Shown: piece after piece, positions 55,159 to 63,569 of the stretch
How positions within the stretch are numbered: the first letter of the stretch is position 1
How the letters are laid out: the number at the start of each line of letters is the position of its first letter
Assembly (NCBI GenBank): GCA_963837285.1
Contig: CAWIMS010000001.1
Coordinates: forward strand, 558,001 to 622,000
From: Planosporangium sp963837285
Lineage (GTDB): Bacteria; Actinomycetota; Actinomycetes; Mycobacteriales; Micromonosporaceae
DNA: 64,000 nt
Direction: 5' to 3'
Notes under the pieces: model-generated
What the model saw: the letters and a program-made list of their open reading frames with translations, nothing else
Told to the model about the DNA's origin: nothing
The model's database searches: none
Position numbers and translations under genes: made by a program

Positions 55159-56139
55159 GTGAAGACGGTCTACGCTCCTGACCGGGTAGATCTCCGCTCG
55201 TGGCTGCCCGGCTACCTGGCACTGGCCCTGATCTGGGGCTCCAGCTTCCTGTTCATCAAGGTCGGGGTGCGTGAGCTGCACCCGCTCTACGTCACGCTGG
55301 GCCGTGTCGTCGCCGGGGCGCTCACCGTTGTCGGTGTGCTGCTGGTCATGCGCGGCAAATTGCCGCGCGATCCCCGGGTCTGGGGACACCTGGCCTTCGT
55401 GGGGGCGGTCGGCGTCGCGATCCCCTTCACCCTTTTCGGGTACGGGGAGCAGCGCGTGTCGTCGGTACTCGCCGGGATCTGGAACGCGACCACGCCGCTG
55501 GTGGCCCTACCCGTGGCGGCGCTCGTCTTCCGTACCGAACGGATGACCCTGCGGCGGCTGGCCGGAATCGTGATCGGCTTCGCCGGGGTACTGGTCGTTC
55601 TCGGGGTCTGGCAGGGGGTCGGCGGTGCCCGGTTCACCGGTCAGCTCATGTGCCTGGGGGCGGCGGTCTGCTACGGCGTCGCGATCCCGTACCAGCGGCG
55701 GTTCCTGAGCCAGCCCGGAGTGTCCGGCGTGGCGATCCCGGCCGGTCAACTGCTGACCGCGGCGGTCATGTTGCTGATTGTGACTCCGCTCGTGGCGGGC
55801 GGCCCGCCGGCGCCGTCCCGGCTCTCGCTCGACGTCGTCGCGAGCGTGCTGGCGCTCGGCGCACTCGGCACCGGCCTCGCGTTCGTGCTCAACTTCCGGG
55901 TGATCCGGTTCGCCGGTGCGACCACGTCGGCGTCGGTCACGTACCTGATGCCGATCGTGGCGACGATCATCGGCGTGGTGGTCCTGAGGGAGCGACTCAA
56001 CTGGTACCAGCCGGTCGGCGCGCTGGTCGTGCTCATCGGGGTCGCGGTCTCGCAGGGGCTGCTGCGCTGGCCGGCCCGGCGATCCGGCGAGCGGTCGGCG
56101 ACGCAGCCGGAGGAGGCCGTTAGTTTGGGCCGAGGGTGA
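55159..56139 (+). CDS. EamA-family (DMT) transporter
   Basis: 326 residues with ten hydrophobic segments in two EamA repeats: LALIWGSSFLFIKVGVRELH near the start and VTYLMPIVATIIGVVVLRER in the second. Begins at GTG 55159, whose frame opens directly. Probably exports a small metabolite. Divergent from the MMPL gene with a 230-base gap that shows no other gene. Confidence 0.85.
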   Translation: MKTVYAPDRVDLRSWLPGYLALALIWGSSFLFIKVGVRELHPLYVTLGRVVAGALTVVGVLLVMRGKLPRDPRVWGHLAFVGAVGVAIPFTLFGYGEQRVSSVLAGIWNATTPLVALPVAALVFRTERMTLRRLAGIVIGFAGVLVVLGVWQGVGGARFTGQLMCLGAAVCYGVAIPYQRRFLSQPGVSGVAIPAGQLLTAAVMLLIVTPLVAGGPPAPSRLSLDVVASVLALGALGTGLAFVLNFRVIRFAGATTSASVTYLMPIVATIIGVVVLRERLNWYQPVGALVVLIGVAVSQGLLRWPARRSGERSATQPEEAVSLGRG

Positions 56140-56199
56140 ACGCGGCGGAGATCCTGGGCGTGTATATAGGCGGACGTTCCGACGAGGGAGACCCGCCTG

Positions 56200-57090
56200 A
56201 TGACCGCCGCTCACCGTACGTTCGCCCGAATCGCCCTCATTGTCACGGGGGCGATCGTTGTCACCGCCGCGCTCGCGGCGCCCGCCCAGGCTCACGGTGC
56301 CCTGAACAATCCGGTCAGCCGGGTGTACGCATGCAGCCCCGAGGGCGGCCAGGGCCGGTCGGCGGCGTGCAAGGCGGCCATCGCGGTCAGCGGGGCGCAG
56401 GCGTTCGCCGAATGGGACAATCTTCGGGTACCAAATGTCAATGGTCGCGACCGGCAACTGATCCCGGACGGGAAGCTGTGCAGTGGCGGGCTGCCGGCCT
56501 ACCGTGGCCTCGATCTGCCGCGGGCGGACTGGCCGGCGACGAAGCTGACCGCCGGCGCCAACCTCACCTTCACCTACCGGACGACCATCCCGCATCAGGG
56601 CAGCTTCCGGATGTACGTGACCCGGGACGGCTTCGACCCGACCCAGCCGCTGAAATGGTCTGACCTGGAGGCCAAGCCGTTCCTGACGGTCAACAACCCG
56701 AAGATCGCGAACGGGGCGTACGTGATGCCGGGCAAGTTGCCGGCGGGCAAGACCGGCCGGCACATCATCTACACGATCTGGCAGACCACAAGCACCCCGG
56801 ATACGTACTACTCGTGCTCCGACGCGGTCTTCACGGCTGCGGCCGGTGGTGCCCCGGTGGCCGCGCCGCCCAGGCCGGGCGCCTCGGCTTCGGCCGCTGC
56901 GCAGCTTCCGGTGCAACAGGCGTCCGCCCCGGCGTCGCAGGCCGCCGCCGCGCCGCCGGCCGACCTGGCGCTCACCAAGGCGAGCAGCTACCGCACCGCC
57001 ATCCCGGTCGCGGTGGGCGGGTTCGCGGTACTCGCGGTGGCCAGCATCGTGGGCATGATTCTCTGGCGCTTCCGCCGCCGCTTCAACTGA
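56200..57090 (+). CDS. AA10-type lytic polysaccharide monooxygenase, membrane-anchored
   Basis: 296 residues. The signal peptide is cleaved before H32 (AQA-HGALNNPVSR), giving the N-terminal copper histidine, and H132 (TTIPHQGSFRMYV) is the second histidine-brace ligand. YTIWQTTSTPDTYYSCSDAV closes the domain near 210. A Pro/Ala/Ser-rich linker leads to a single C-terminal helix (about 268-290) ended by RFRRRFN, so the enzyme is tethered to the membrane. Family members oxidatively cleave chitin or cellulose. No carbohydrate-binding module. A strong terminator follows at 57100. Confidence 0.88.
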   Translation: MTAAHRTFARIALIVTGAIVVTAALAAPAQAHGALNNPVSRVYACSPEGGQGRSAACKAAIAVSGAQAFAEWDNLRVPNVNGRDRQLIPDGKLCSGGLPAYRGLDLPRADWPATKLTAGANLTFTYRTTIPHQGSFRMYVTRDGFDPTQPLKWSDLEAKPFLTVNNPKIANGAYVMPGKLPAGKTGRHIIYTIWQTTSTPDTYYSCSDAVFTAAAGGAPVAAPPRPGASASAAAQLPVQQASAPASQAAAAPPADLALTKASSYRTAIPVAVGGFAVLAVASIVGMILWRFRRRFN

Positions 57091-57099
57091 GCCCGAGCC

Positions 57100-57127
57100 G
57101 CGGCCTCAGCCTGGGCGCTGAGGCCGC
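57100..57127. terminator. Hairpin after the LPMO gene
   Basis: GCGGCCTCAG, 8-nt loop, CTGAGGCCGC: a perfect 10-bp stem 9 bases past the stop. Immediately after it, GCAACTTTTCCTCAAGTTGTGCCGATCA (57125-57152) looks like a decayed half of the ACTTCCCGGAAGT palindrome family. Confidence 0.8.
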
Positions 57128-57249
57128 AACTTTTCCTCAAGTTGTGCCGATCAACTCCCGGCTCCCGGCAGAATTGTCGAACTCGTGCCGGCCGACGTGT
57201 TAGGAAGGGCACGACGCGTCTCGGTTGTTCGAGGGGGGACAAGAGAGAC

Positions 57250-59676
57250 ATGGCCGGTGCGCAGTCTGCGGCCGCCGATGCGCTGGCGGAGTTCGCCGAC
57301 GCGCTGCGGCGGCTCCGGCAGGAGGCGGGCAACCCCGGTTACCGGGTGCTCGCCCGGCGCACCGGCTACGGGACGACCACGTTGTGGGAGGCGACGAGCG
57401 GTCGCACGGTGCCTACACTGGCCGTCACGCTCGCGTACGTTGCCGCCTGCGGGGGCGACGCCGCCGAGTGGGAGCGGCGCTGGCAGCAACTGACGGAGCC
57501 GGGTGACCCGGGTCCGGGCGAGCCGACCCCCGAGCCGGAACCGGTCCGGCCGCGTCAGCTCCCCTTTGACGTGTACGGCTTCACCGGCCGGTCGAACGAG
57601 TTGTCGAGGCTGGACGCCTTGCTCGACGAGGCTGCCGAGGGCGCCGCGCCGGCCGTCGTGATCTCTACCGTGTCCGGCACCGCTGGAGTCGGCAAGACCG
57701 CGCTCGCTGTGCACTGGGCACACCGCGTGGCGGACCGGTTCCCCGACGGGGAGCTGTACATGGACATGCGGGGTTACGACCCCGACCAGCCGATCCAGCC
57801 AACCGATGCGCTGGCGGCCTCGTTGCGGACCCTCGGGCTGGCCGGCAACGACATCCCCGAGGAGATGGCGGAGCGTGCCGCGCGGTACCGCACCCTGCTC
57901 GCCAAGCGGCGGATGCTGGTCGTGCTCGACAATGTGTACGGCGTTGACCAAGTACGTCCACTGCTGCCCGGCACCGGCAACTGTTTTGTCGTCATCACAA
58001 GCCGGGACAGCCTGGCGGGCCTGGTGGTCCGGCACGGTGCCCGCCGGATCGACCTGGATCTGTTGTCGTCGGCGGACGCGATGGCTTTGCTGCGTACCCT
58101 GATCGGCGAGCGTATCGACGCGGAGCCAGACGCCTCGGCGGCAATGGTCGAACGATGCGCCCGCCTACCGCTGGCGCTTCGAATCGCGGCCGAACTGATC
58201 GCATCACGACCGGCATTGCCGTTACGGCAACTCGTGGACGAACTTGCCGACGAGCGCGGCCGGCTCGACCGGCTGGAGGTGGCGGCCGACGACCGGACGG
58301 CAGTACGCGCCGTGTTCTCCTGGTCGTACCGGAGGCTGCCCGCGCCGGCCGCACAGGCATTCCGCATGTTCGGGCTGTTTCCGGGCGCCGACATCGACCT
58401 GTACGCGATGGCGGCCCTGCTCGGTATGGATCTCTCCTCGTCCAGGCAGGCGGTCGACAACCTCGTGCGTGCCCACCTGATGCAGGAGAACCGGCCCGGT
58501 CGATACAGCACGCACGATCTGTTGCGTACCTATGCCGCGGAACGTGCCGGAGAGGAAGAGACAGAGCCGGACCGGCGGGCGGCGGTTACCCGGTTGCTCC
58601 ACTACTACCACTCGACCGCGGAACAGGCGGTGAGCACTCTCTTCCCTGCCGAGCAGCAGCGCAGATCCCGCCCACCCGCGCCTACCGGACCCACGCCGGA
58701 CCTCGAATCTGCGGATTCGGCCCAGGCGTGGCTGGATACCGAGCGGGCCAATCTTGTCGAGGCGGTGGGGTACGCGGCCAAGCACGGTTGGCCTACCCAG
58801 ACCGGCTACCTAGCTCGTGTTCTCGCGCGATATCTGGACGTGGGCGCCCACTACGGCGATACGCGGACCGTGTACGAGCACGTGCTCCGGACGGCGGTCG
58901 ACCACGGCGACCGGCTCGGTGAGGCGCTGGCCTGGCTGGGCCTGGGACACGCCTACTACCGGTTCGGTCAGTTCGAAGAGGCTATCCGCCGGTACCAGCG
59001 AGCCGAGCAACTCTGCGCGGCCGTGGGGGATCGTGAACGGCAGAGCGCCGCCTTGATCAATCTTGGCCTGGTGTACACCCAATGGGGGCGGTACGCCGAC
59101 GCCCTCCCGTGCTACGAGCAAGCAACCATCGTTGCCAGGGAACTCGGCAACCGTGCCAACGAGTCCCTGGCGTTGGCGTGGGCCGGGCTCGAGATGGCTC
59201 GGCTAGGGCGACATGACGAGGGCATCGAGAACCTGAGGCAGGCTCTCGCCTATTTCCGTACGATCAACTTTCCGATGCGTGAGTCCGAGCTGCTCACCGA
59301 TCTAGGCATGGTGCACCTTTGGGTTGGGCGCCACCGCGAAGCGTTCGCATTTTTTCGCGAGGCACTCGCGATCGGTCAGCAGACGTCCGATCGCAACCGT
59401 GAACTCGAAGCCCTCAACGGGCTGGGGGAGGTGCTGCACGCGACCGGGCAACTCGACGAGGCGCTCGCCAACCATCGCGCCGCCCTGGAGCTCGGCCGCG
59501 AAATCGGGCAGCGCGATGAACAGGCCCGGGCCGCCGACGGTATCGCCGGAATCCTGTACGTCCGAGGTCACGTGGACGAGGCCCGGCGACTCTGGCGTGA
59601 AGCCGTCGATCTGTACACCGCGCTGAAGATGCCCAAGGCTGACGAGGTTCGTGCGCGACTCGAAAGCGCGACCTGA
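57250..59676 (+). CDS. AfsR-like regulator: HTH, NB-ARC ATPase and TPR repeats
   Basis: 808 residues from ATG at 57250 (GGGGGGACAAGAGAGAC before it). Upstream open frame is not family-like. The N-terminal HTH-like region (FADALRRLRQEAGNPGYRVL, YGTTTLWEATSGR) is followed by an NB-ARC ATPase: P-loop SGTAGVGKTALAVHWAHR, Walker B RRMLVVLDNVYG, RNBS-B VVITSRDSL and GLPL-like CARLPLALRIAAELI. A winged-helix part and about eight TPR repeats (LGLGHAYYRFGQFEEAIRRY, INLGLVYTQWGRYADALPCY) follow. Signal-transducing STAND ATPases of this type switch secondary metabolism and similar operons. The four genes downstream are on the same strand and may be its targets. Confidence 0.85.
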   Translation: MAGAQSAAADALAEFADALRRLRQEAGNPGYRVLARRTGYGTTTLWEATSGRTVPTLAVTLAYVAACGGDAAEWERRWQQLTEPGDPGPGEPTPEPEPVRPRQLPFDVYGFTGRSNELSRLDALLDEAAEGAAPAVVISTVSGTAGVGKTALAVHWAHRVADRFPDGELYMDMRGYDPDQPIQPTDALAASLRTLGLAGNDIPEEMAERAARYRTLLAKRRMLVVLDNVYGVDQVRPLLPGTGNCFVVITSRDSLAGLVVRHGARRIDLDLLSSADAMALLRTLIGERIDAEPDASAAMVERCARLPLALRIAAELIASRPALPLRQLVDELADERGRLDRLEVAADDRTAVRAVFSWSYRRLPAPAAQAFRMFGLFPGADIDLYAMAALLGMDLSSSRQAVDNLVRAHLMQENRPGRYSTHDLLRTYAAERAGEEETEPDRRAAVTRLLHYYHSTAEQAVSTLFPAEQQRRSRPPAPTGPTPDLESADSAQAWLDTERANLVEAVGYAAKHGWPTQTGYLARVLARYLDVGAHYGDTRTVYEHVLRTAVDHGDRLGEALAWLGLGHAYYRFGQFEEAIRRYQRAEQLCAAVGDRERQSAALINLGLVYTQWGRYADALPCYEQATIVARELGNRANESLALAWAGLEMARLGRHDEGIENLRQALAYFRTINFPMRESELLTDLGMVHLWVGRHREAFAFFREALAIGQQTSDRNRELEALNGLGEVLHATGQLDEALANHRAALELGREIGQRDEQARAADGIAGILYVRGHVDEARRLWREAVDLYTALKMPKADEVRARLESAT

Positions 59677-59746
59677 TACGGGGTCCCGCTCCGGGCGCCT
59701 CTCGGGGTAGCATGGCACCGCCGACGGGCACCTGGGGAGGTTGACA

Positions 59747-59803
59747 ATGCTTGGTTCCGGCCGTTCATCTGCCTTCCCTGTGCTAGCGACTGGGGAGGAA
59801 TGA
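59747..59803 (+). CDS. 18-residue leader peptide candidate
   Basis: ATG at 59747 lies six bases behind GGGGAGG and opens 18 codons (MLGSGRSSAFPVLATGEE). The stop TGA ends one base before the ATG of the next gene at 59805. A ribosome site this strong ahead of so short an ORF, coupled to a secreted protein gene, suggests a translated leader or uORF. No conserved precursor motif is seen. Confidence 0.4.
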   Translation: MLGSGRSSAFPVLATGEE

Positions 59804-59804
59804 A

Positions 59805-60188
59805 ATGCGATTCGTGACGACAGCACCGGCTGTACTTCTCACCGCGGTGGCCGCGCTCGCTGCCTTCGGTGCACCCGCTGAGGCGGCGTCGAACGCGGAC
59901 TTGGCGACGATCGCCGGCATTACCTGTGGAGCGGACGACGTGCAGGCCTCGGCTGAAGGCACGGGCCATCCCGCCAATAGCGCCGTGCATGTGCAGGAGG
60001 TCGTCGCGCTCAACCACATGCAGGAGAGCGTCCACAGGTGGTCGCTCGTGACATCGCCGGACGGTCATTGGGTCGCGCCGCCCCGTTCTGTCGTCGGCGC
60101 CGATGGTGGCTTGTATGGGGTCGACGTCACGGTGACCGATGACAGCGGCGTGCTGGTCGGCCAAGCGAACGCTTCGTGCACGATCTGA
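59805..60188 (+). CDS. Small secreted protein of unknown function
   Basis: 127 residues. ATG at 59805 follows GGGGAGG. A signal peptide (AVLLTAVAALAAFGAPAEAA) leads to a short beta-rich mature domain (ITCGADDVQASAEGTGHPAN, VVALNHMQESVHRWSLVTS) with two cysteines, C near 42 and the near-terminal C in ASCTI, which could form a disulfide. First of a run of genes with near-identical GGGGAGG ribosome sites after the AfsR-like regulator. Confidence 0.7.
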   Translation: MRFVTTAPAVLLTAVAALAAFGAPAEAASNADLATIAGITCGADDVQASAEGTGHPANSAVHVQEVVALNHMQESVHRWSLVTSPDGHWVAPPRSVVGADGGLYGVDVTVTDDSGVLVGQANASCTI

Positions 60189-60204
60189 CTCTCGGGGAGG
60201 AACA

Positions 60205-60435
60205 ATGATGCTGAATGACATTCTGCGGCGGCCCATCCAGCGCGCCGCCGTACTGGGCGTGCTGCCCGCGCTGCTGGTTGCGGGGTGGCTGACTGCGCAG
60301 GCGGACGGCACGGATCCGACGAACCCTCCGGGTTGGGACGACGACCATCACACGCTCTCCAAGAGCTGGGATGACCTGGATCTGGGACACAATCCGATCG
60401 GGGACTGGTTCGTCAGTCCGGACAACGTCGTCTGA
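60205..60435 (+). CDS. 76-residue exported acidic peptide
   Basis: ATG at 60205 follows GGGGAGGAACA. One hydrophobic segment (AAVLGVLPALLVAGWLTAQA), then an acidic, His/Trp/Asp-rich tail (PPGWDDDHHTLSKSWDDLDL) with no Cys. Either a membrane-anchored peptide or a cleaved exported one. Small peptide, secreted protein and methyltransferase in series resemble a biosynthetic operon, but no cyclase or dehydratase is present. Confidence 0.6.
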   Translation: MMLNDILRRPIQRAAVLGVLPALLVAGWLTAQADGTDPTNPPGWDDDHHTLSKSWDDLDLGHNPIGDWFVSPDNVV

Positions 60436-60441
60436 CCACCT

Positions 60442-60993
60442 GTGAATCCTGGCAAGCTGGAGAATGCCGCGCCAGCGTCACCCGATTCGCAGTCGAAAAA
60501 GGTGGCGCTGGAGCGGCTGGCGACCTTCCTGCACGCCGAGTGGGGCGACCTGCTGTTTCCTGCCAACCGGCCGGTGGATCCCTGCTGCGGCCGGTTCTAC
60601 CGGACAGTCGCTGACCTGGTTATTGAGTCCACCGCGTTGACATTTCCAGATGCGCCAAGGGTGTGCGATGTCGGCGGCGGCGCGGGAAGGTTCCTGTACG
60701 AGTTGGCAGGCCGGTCCTGGGGGCAGGAGGAACTGGTCCTCGCTGAGCCAGCCCGTCCGCTGTCTCAATGGGCCAGCCGCCTTCTCGGCGGCGAACCATT
60801 CGATGGTCTCGTGCCCGTGGTCACCCGGGCGGAGACCGTCGAGTTTCGACCCGTGGACCCCGCCAACCTGCCCACTCCAGTGCCGTCCGCTGTGGTCTGG
60901 CAGTCGACGGCTGCACAACTCACATACCGCGGTGGCTACTTCGATGTGGTTGCCTGCTTGAACGTGATCGATCGGGTCGTGCGGCCGGTGACC
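60442..60993 (+). pseudogene. SAM-dependent methyltransferase, 5' part, cut by ISAs1
   Basis: GTG at 60442 opens a methyltransferase: PRVCDVGGGAGRFLYELAGR (motif I) and YFDVVACLNVIDRVVRPVT (post-II), interrupted at 60993 by an ISAs1 element. Excising the element and one copy of the 10-bp target duplication restores LLAELSRLLRPGGVLVLSSP in frame and a 264-residue enzyme ending at 62622. Last gene of the AfsR-proximal operon. Confidence 0.85.
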
Positions 60994-61003
60994 CAGGGGG
61001 ATT

Positions 61004-62230
61004 TCAAAGTCGATTAGGCTTGTTGATCAACGTTCTGAGGGCGGCAGCCAGCACCGGCAGGATCCGCATCCGGTCTGCGGCGATACTTTCGGTCAGGCGC
61101 TTGACCTGGGAGACCTGCGCCAGGCGGAACAGGCCGAGGACCAGGTTCCTCAAGATCGCCATGGCGTGCGGGCCGTTGCCGACGTACGCGCCCTGCTGAT
61201 CCTCGCCGAAGACCACATCGCGGGGCCAGTGCACCAGGTTCTCAATTCCCCATTGGCCTCGCACGAATCCGGCCACCTGCGCCGGTGTTGCCCGGCCCGC
61301 GGACAGGCTCGTCACCCCATGCACGACCTCCTTGGCCACCCGCTGGCCGAACGGATCGAAGCGCTCGCGCAGCAGTCGAAACACCCGCGCGGCCTCGGGA
61401 AAGTCGACCTCGTCGGCGTCGGCGAGCCACATCGACCGGCGGATGGTGTCGCCGTCGCGCGGCTCGACGGCACTCCAGTCGGCGGCGGCCACCACGGCCG
61501 GGGGCAACGCGTCGGCGATCTGCCGCAACAGGCCCGGTTGGTTGCCCTTGACCTGTAGGACGTAGTCGCCGCCCCGCTCGGCGACCAGATAGTCGGCCGT
61601 GACGTGCTGGGCGTGCGCGGCATCGGCGGTCACCACCCGGCCGTCCAGGTCCACACCGTCCAGCAGCGCGCGGACCTGGGTGATCTCCGTCGTGCCCGCC
61701 GGTACCCGCACCTGCCCCACCACGATCGCCGTCGCGTGGGCCATCGCCGAGAACAGCTGCACCTCGCCATCGGCGGTGCCGGCGTCACGGACGGTCTTGC
61801 CGTCGATCGCCAACCCGAGCAGCGTCTGCGGGTTGACCGCCGGCAGCGACGCCAGCCACGAGCCGACCACCCGGTCGGCGGCGTCACCATCGACCGCGAT
61901 CAGCACCCGGCGGATCGTCGAGCCGCTGGGGGCCTGCACGACACCCAGCGCGGGACACGACCGGGCGCCGGCCAGGGCCAGCAACGACTGGGGCAGGTCA
62001 GCGACCCGGTCACCGACCTGCCGGTAGGTCTTCGCGCCAGCCAGGACCGCGAACACCGCCACCGTCAGGATCGTGGCCAACCCATGGCGCACCCCGCGCT
62101 GTTTGCGCGGATCCGTGACCGTCCCCAGCATCGACACCAGCTCCCGCACCGCCCAGGCGTCCGGTAACACCTGCCCCAGGCCCGCAACGCCGGTACCAGA
62201 CGACCCAGCCGAGACATGCGACACTGACAC
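61004..62230 (-). CDS. ISAs1-family transposase
   Basis: 408 residues from GTG at 62230, which has GAGGAG six bases upstream; further in-frame starts up to 62308 lie in the hairpin. N-terminal DDE_Tnp_1-associated domain (LVSMLGTVTDPRKQRGVRHG), then LGLAIDGKTVRDAG (first D), VVTADAAHAQHVTADYLV (second D), GDYVLQVKGNQPGLLR and GQWGIENLVHWPRDVVFGED (E). All catalytic residues are present, so the enzyme should be active. The right-hand end codes within 10 bases of the element's left terminus. Confidence 0.9.
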   Translation of the reverse strand: MSVSHVSAGSSGTGVAGLGQVLPDAWAVRELVSMLGTVTDPRKQRGVRHGLATILTVAVFAVLAGAKTYRQVGDRVADLPQSLLALAGARSCPALGVVQAPSGSTIRRVLIAVDGDAADRVVGSWLASLPAVNPQTLLGLAIDGKTVRDAGTADGEVQLFSAMAHATAIVVGQVRVPAGTTEITQVRALLDGVDLDGRVVTADAAHAQHVTADYLVAERGGDYVLQVKGNQPGLLRQIADALPPAVVAAADWSAVEPRDGDTIRRSMWLADADEVDFPEAARVFRLLRERFDPFGQRVAKEVVHGVTSLSAGRATPAQVAGFVRGQWGIENLVHWPRDVVFGEDQQGAYVGNGPHAMAILRNLVLGLFRLAQVSQVKRLTESIAADRMRILPVLAAALRTLINKPNRL

Positions 62231-62232
62231 CC

Positions 62233-62296
62233 GTAGCTCCTCGCTCTTCGATGACGTGTTTGTAGAGATCCACATCATCGCAAGACGAGGAGCTAC
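62233..62296. promoter_or_regulatory. Hairpin covering the ISAs1 transposase ribosome site
   Basis: 26-nt arms GTAGCTCCTCG...GATGACGTG (62233-62258) and its near complement (62271-62296) with a 12-nt loop. On the minus strand the GAGGAG that serves GTG 62230 lies in the loop-distal arm and would be paired in any transcript reading in from outside the element. This is the arrangement of foldback inhibition seen in some other IS elements. Confidence 0.65.
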
Positions 62297-62379
62297 ACCT
62301 ATCCCCACCCCAGAAACAAGACCAAGCTAGCAGCACAAACAAAGATCAAACCACTTTGGAATCACCCTGGCCGGTGACC

Positions 62380-62622
62380 CTGCTAGCTGAGTTGTCACGC
62401 CTGCTCCGCCCCGGCGGTGTACTGGTGTTGTCCAGCCCTTTCGAGTTCAGAGCCAGGCTGACTCCGCGCGCCGAGTGGTTGTCGGATCTTCGCCAGGTGT
62501 TATTCGACAGCGACTGGTCGGTCATCAGCGACACGCCCCGGGTGCCGTACGAGTTCCGCACCTACGATCGTGGTCGCATCCAATTCGAGAGCCAGGTAGT
62601 AGTTGCGACGAAGCGTGGGTGA
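62380..62622 (+). pseudogene. SAM-dependent methyltransferase, 3' part beyond ISAs1
   Basis: Continues the frame left at 60993 (LLAELSRLLRPGGVLVLSSP, RAEWLSDLRQVLFDSDWSVI, ending at 62622). RPGGVLVLSSP is the strand after motif III in this family. No start codon of its own. Confidence 0.85.
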
Positions 62623-62720
62623 AGTGCCGGCTCCATTCGAGCGGAACATGTGTAAGCGTTCCCGTATGATCGTAAGCTGCCGACGGCCCCGCGGTACCCG
62701 GCGCCGGCGAGCACCTGCCC

Positions 62721-63569
62721 ATGCAGCGGCCACGTATGTATCCATCGGACACCACGGATGCTGAGTGGCAGATCCTTGGGCCGCTGGTGCCGGTCGGCGG
62801 CACCCAGCCCGGTCGCGGTGGCCGGCCGGTGACCTACCCGCGCCGGGACGTGGTCGACGCCATCCGATACCTCGTCCGCACCGGCTGTCAGTGGGACGCG
62901 CTGCCGGCCGACTTCCCACCCGCGCCGCTGGTCAAGCACTACTTCACCGTCTGGACCCGCGACGGCACCCTCAACCGGCTCCACAACACCCTGCGCGAGC
63001 AGGTCCGCCAGGTCGAGGGCCGTAACGCCGACCCGACCGCGGCGCTGATGGACTCCCAAACGGTGCGCGGCGCGGAGACCGTGCCCCGAACCAGCCCTGG
63101 CTATGACGCCGGCAAGCGCACCAATGGCCGCAAGCGGCACGTCGTGACCGACACCTGCGGATGGCTGCTGGCCGTGCTGGTCACCGGCGCCCACGTGCAG
63201 GACCGCGACGCCGGCCACCTGCTGATGTGGATCGTCCGCACGGTCTTCCCCACCATCCGCCTGGTGTGGGCCGACTCCGGCTACGCCGGCAAACTGGTCG
63301 ACTACGCCACCACCATGCTGGGCATCACCGTGCAGATCGTGTCCAAACTGGCCGGACAGGTCGGCTTCGTAGTGCTGCCCCGCAGGTGGTGTGTGGAGCG
63401 CACCTTCTCCTGGACCAACCGCTACCGCCGCACCGTCAGAGATTACGAGCGACTGCCCGAGCACCACGCCGCCATGGTCTACTGGTCCATGATCATCGTC
63501 ATGGGACGTCGCCTGGCCCGCCACCAAGCCGCCGGACGGGTCATTCCACTACCCGTCCGCGCCCCCTGA
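62721..63569 (+). CDS. IS5-family transposase
   Basis: 282 residues, single frame. N-terminal DUF4096-type region (YPSDTTDAEWQILGPLVPVG, WDALPADFPPAPLVKHYF), then DDE: D in TAALMDSQTVRGAE, D in IRLVWADSGYAGKLVDYA, E in RRWCVERTFSWTNRYRRTVR. Intact. The right terminus seems to lie near 63590 (CCGGTTATTTACCAGGCTCTTA), where it meets the truncated gene at the window edge. I could not find a matching left terminal repeat, so the element's left end is uncertain, between 62623 and 62720. Confidence 0.85.
   Translation: MQRPRMYPSDTTDAEWQILGPLVPVGGTQPGRGGRPVTYPRRDVVDAIRYLVRTGCQWDALPADFPPAPLVKHYFTVWTRDGTLNRLHNTLREQVRQVEGRNADPTAALMDSQTVRGAETVPRTSPGYDAGKRTNGRKRHVVTDTCGWLLAVLVTGAHVQDRDAGHLLMWIVRTVFPTIRLVWADSGYAGKLVDYATTMLGITVQIVSKLAGQVGFVVLPRRWCVERTFSWTNRYRRTVRDYERLPEHHAAMVYWSMIIVMGRRLARHQAAGRVIPLPVRAP

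Larger units (their letters stand above)
60994..62369. mobile_element. ISAs1-family insertion sequence
   Basis: 1376 bp, ends CAGGG(G/T)GATT(T/C)CAAAGT inverted at both sides. Flanked by a 10-bp target duplication GCCGGTGACC at 60984-60993 and 62370-62379, a fresh simple insertion. Contains one intact minus-strand transposase gene and a long hairpin at 62233-62296 in its leader. Confidence 0.92.
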
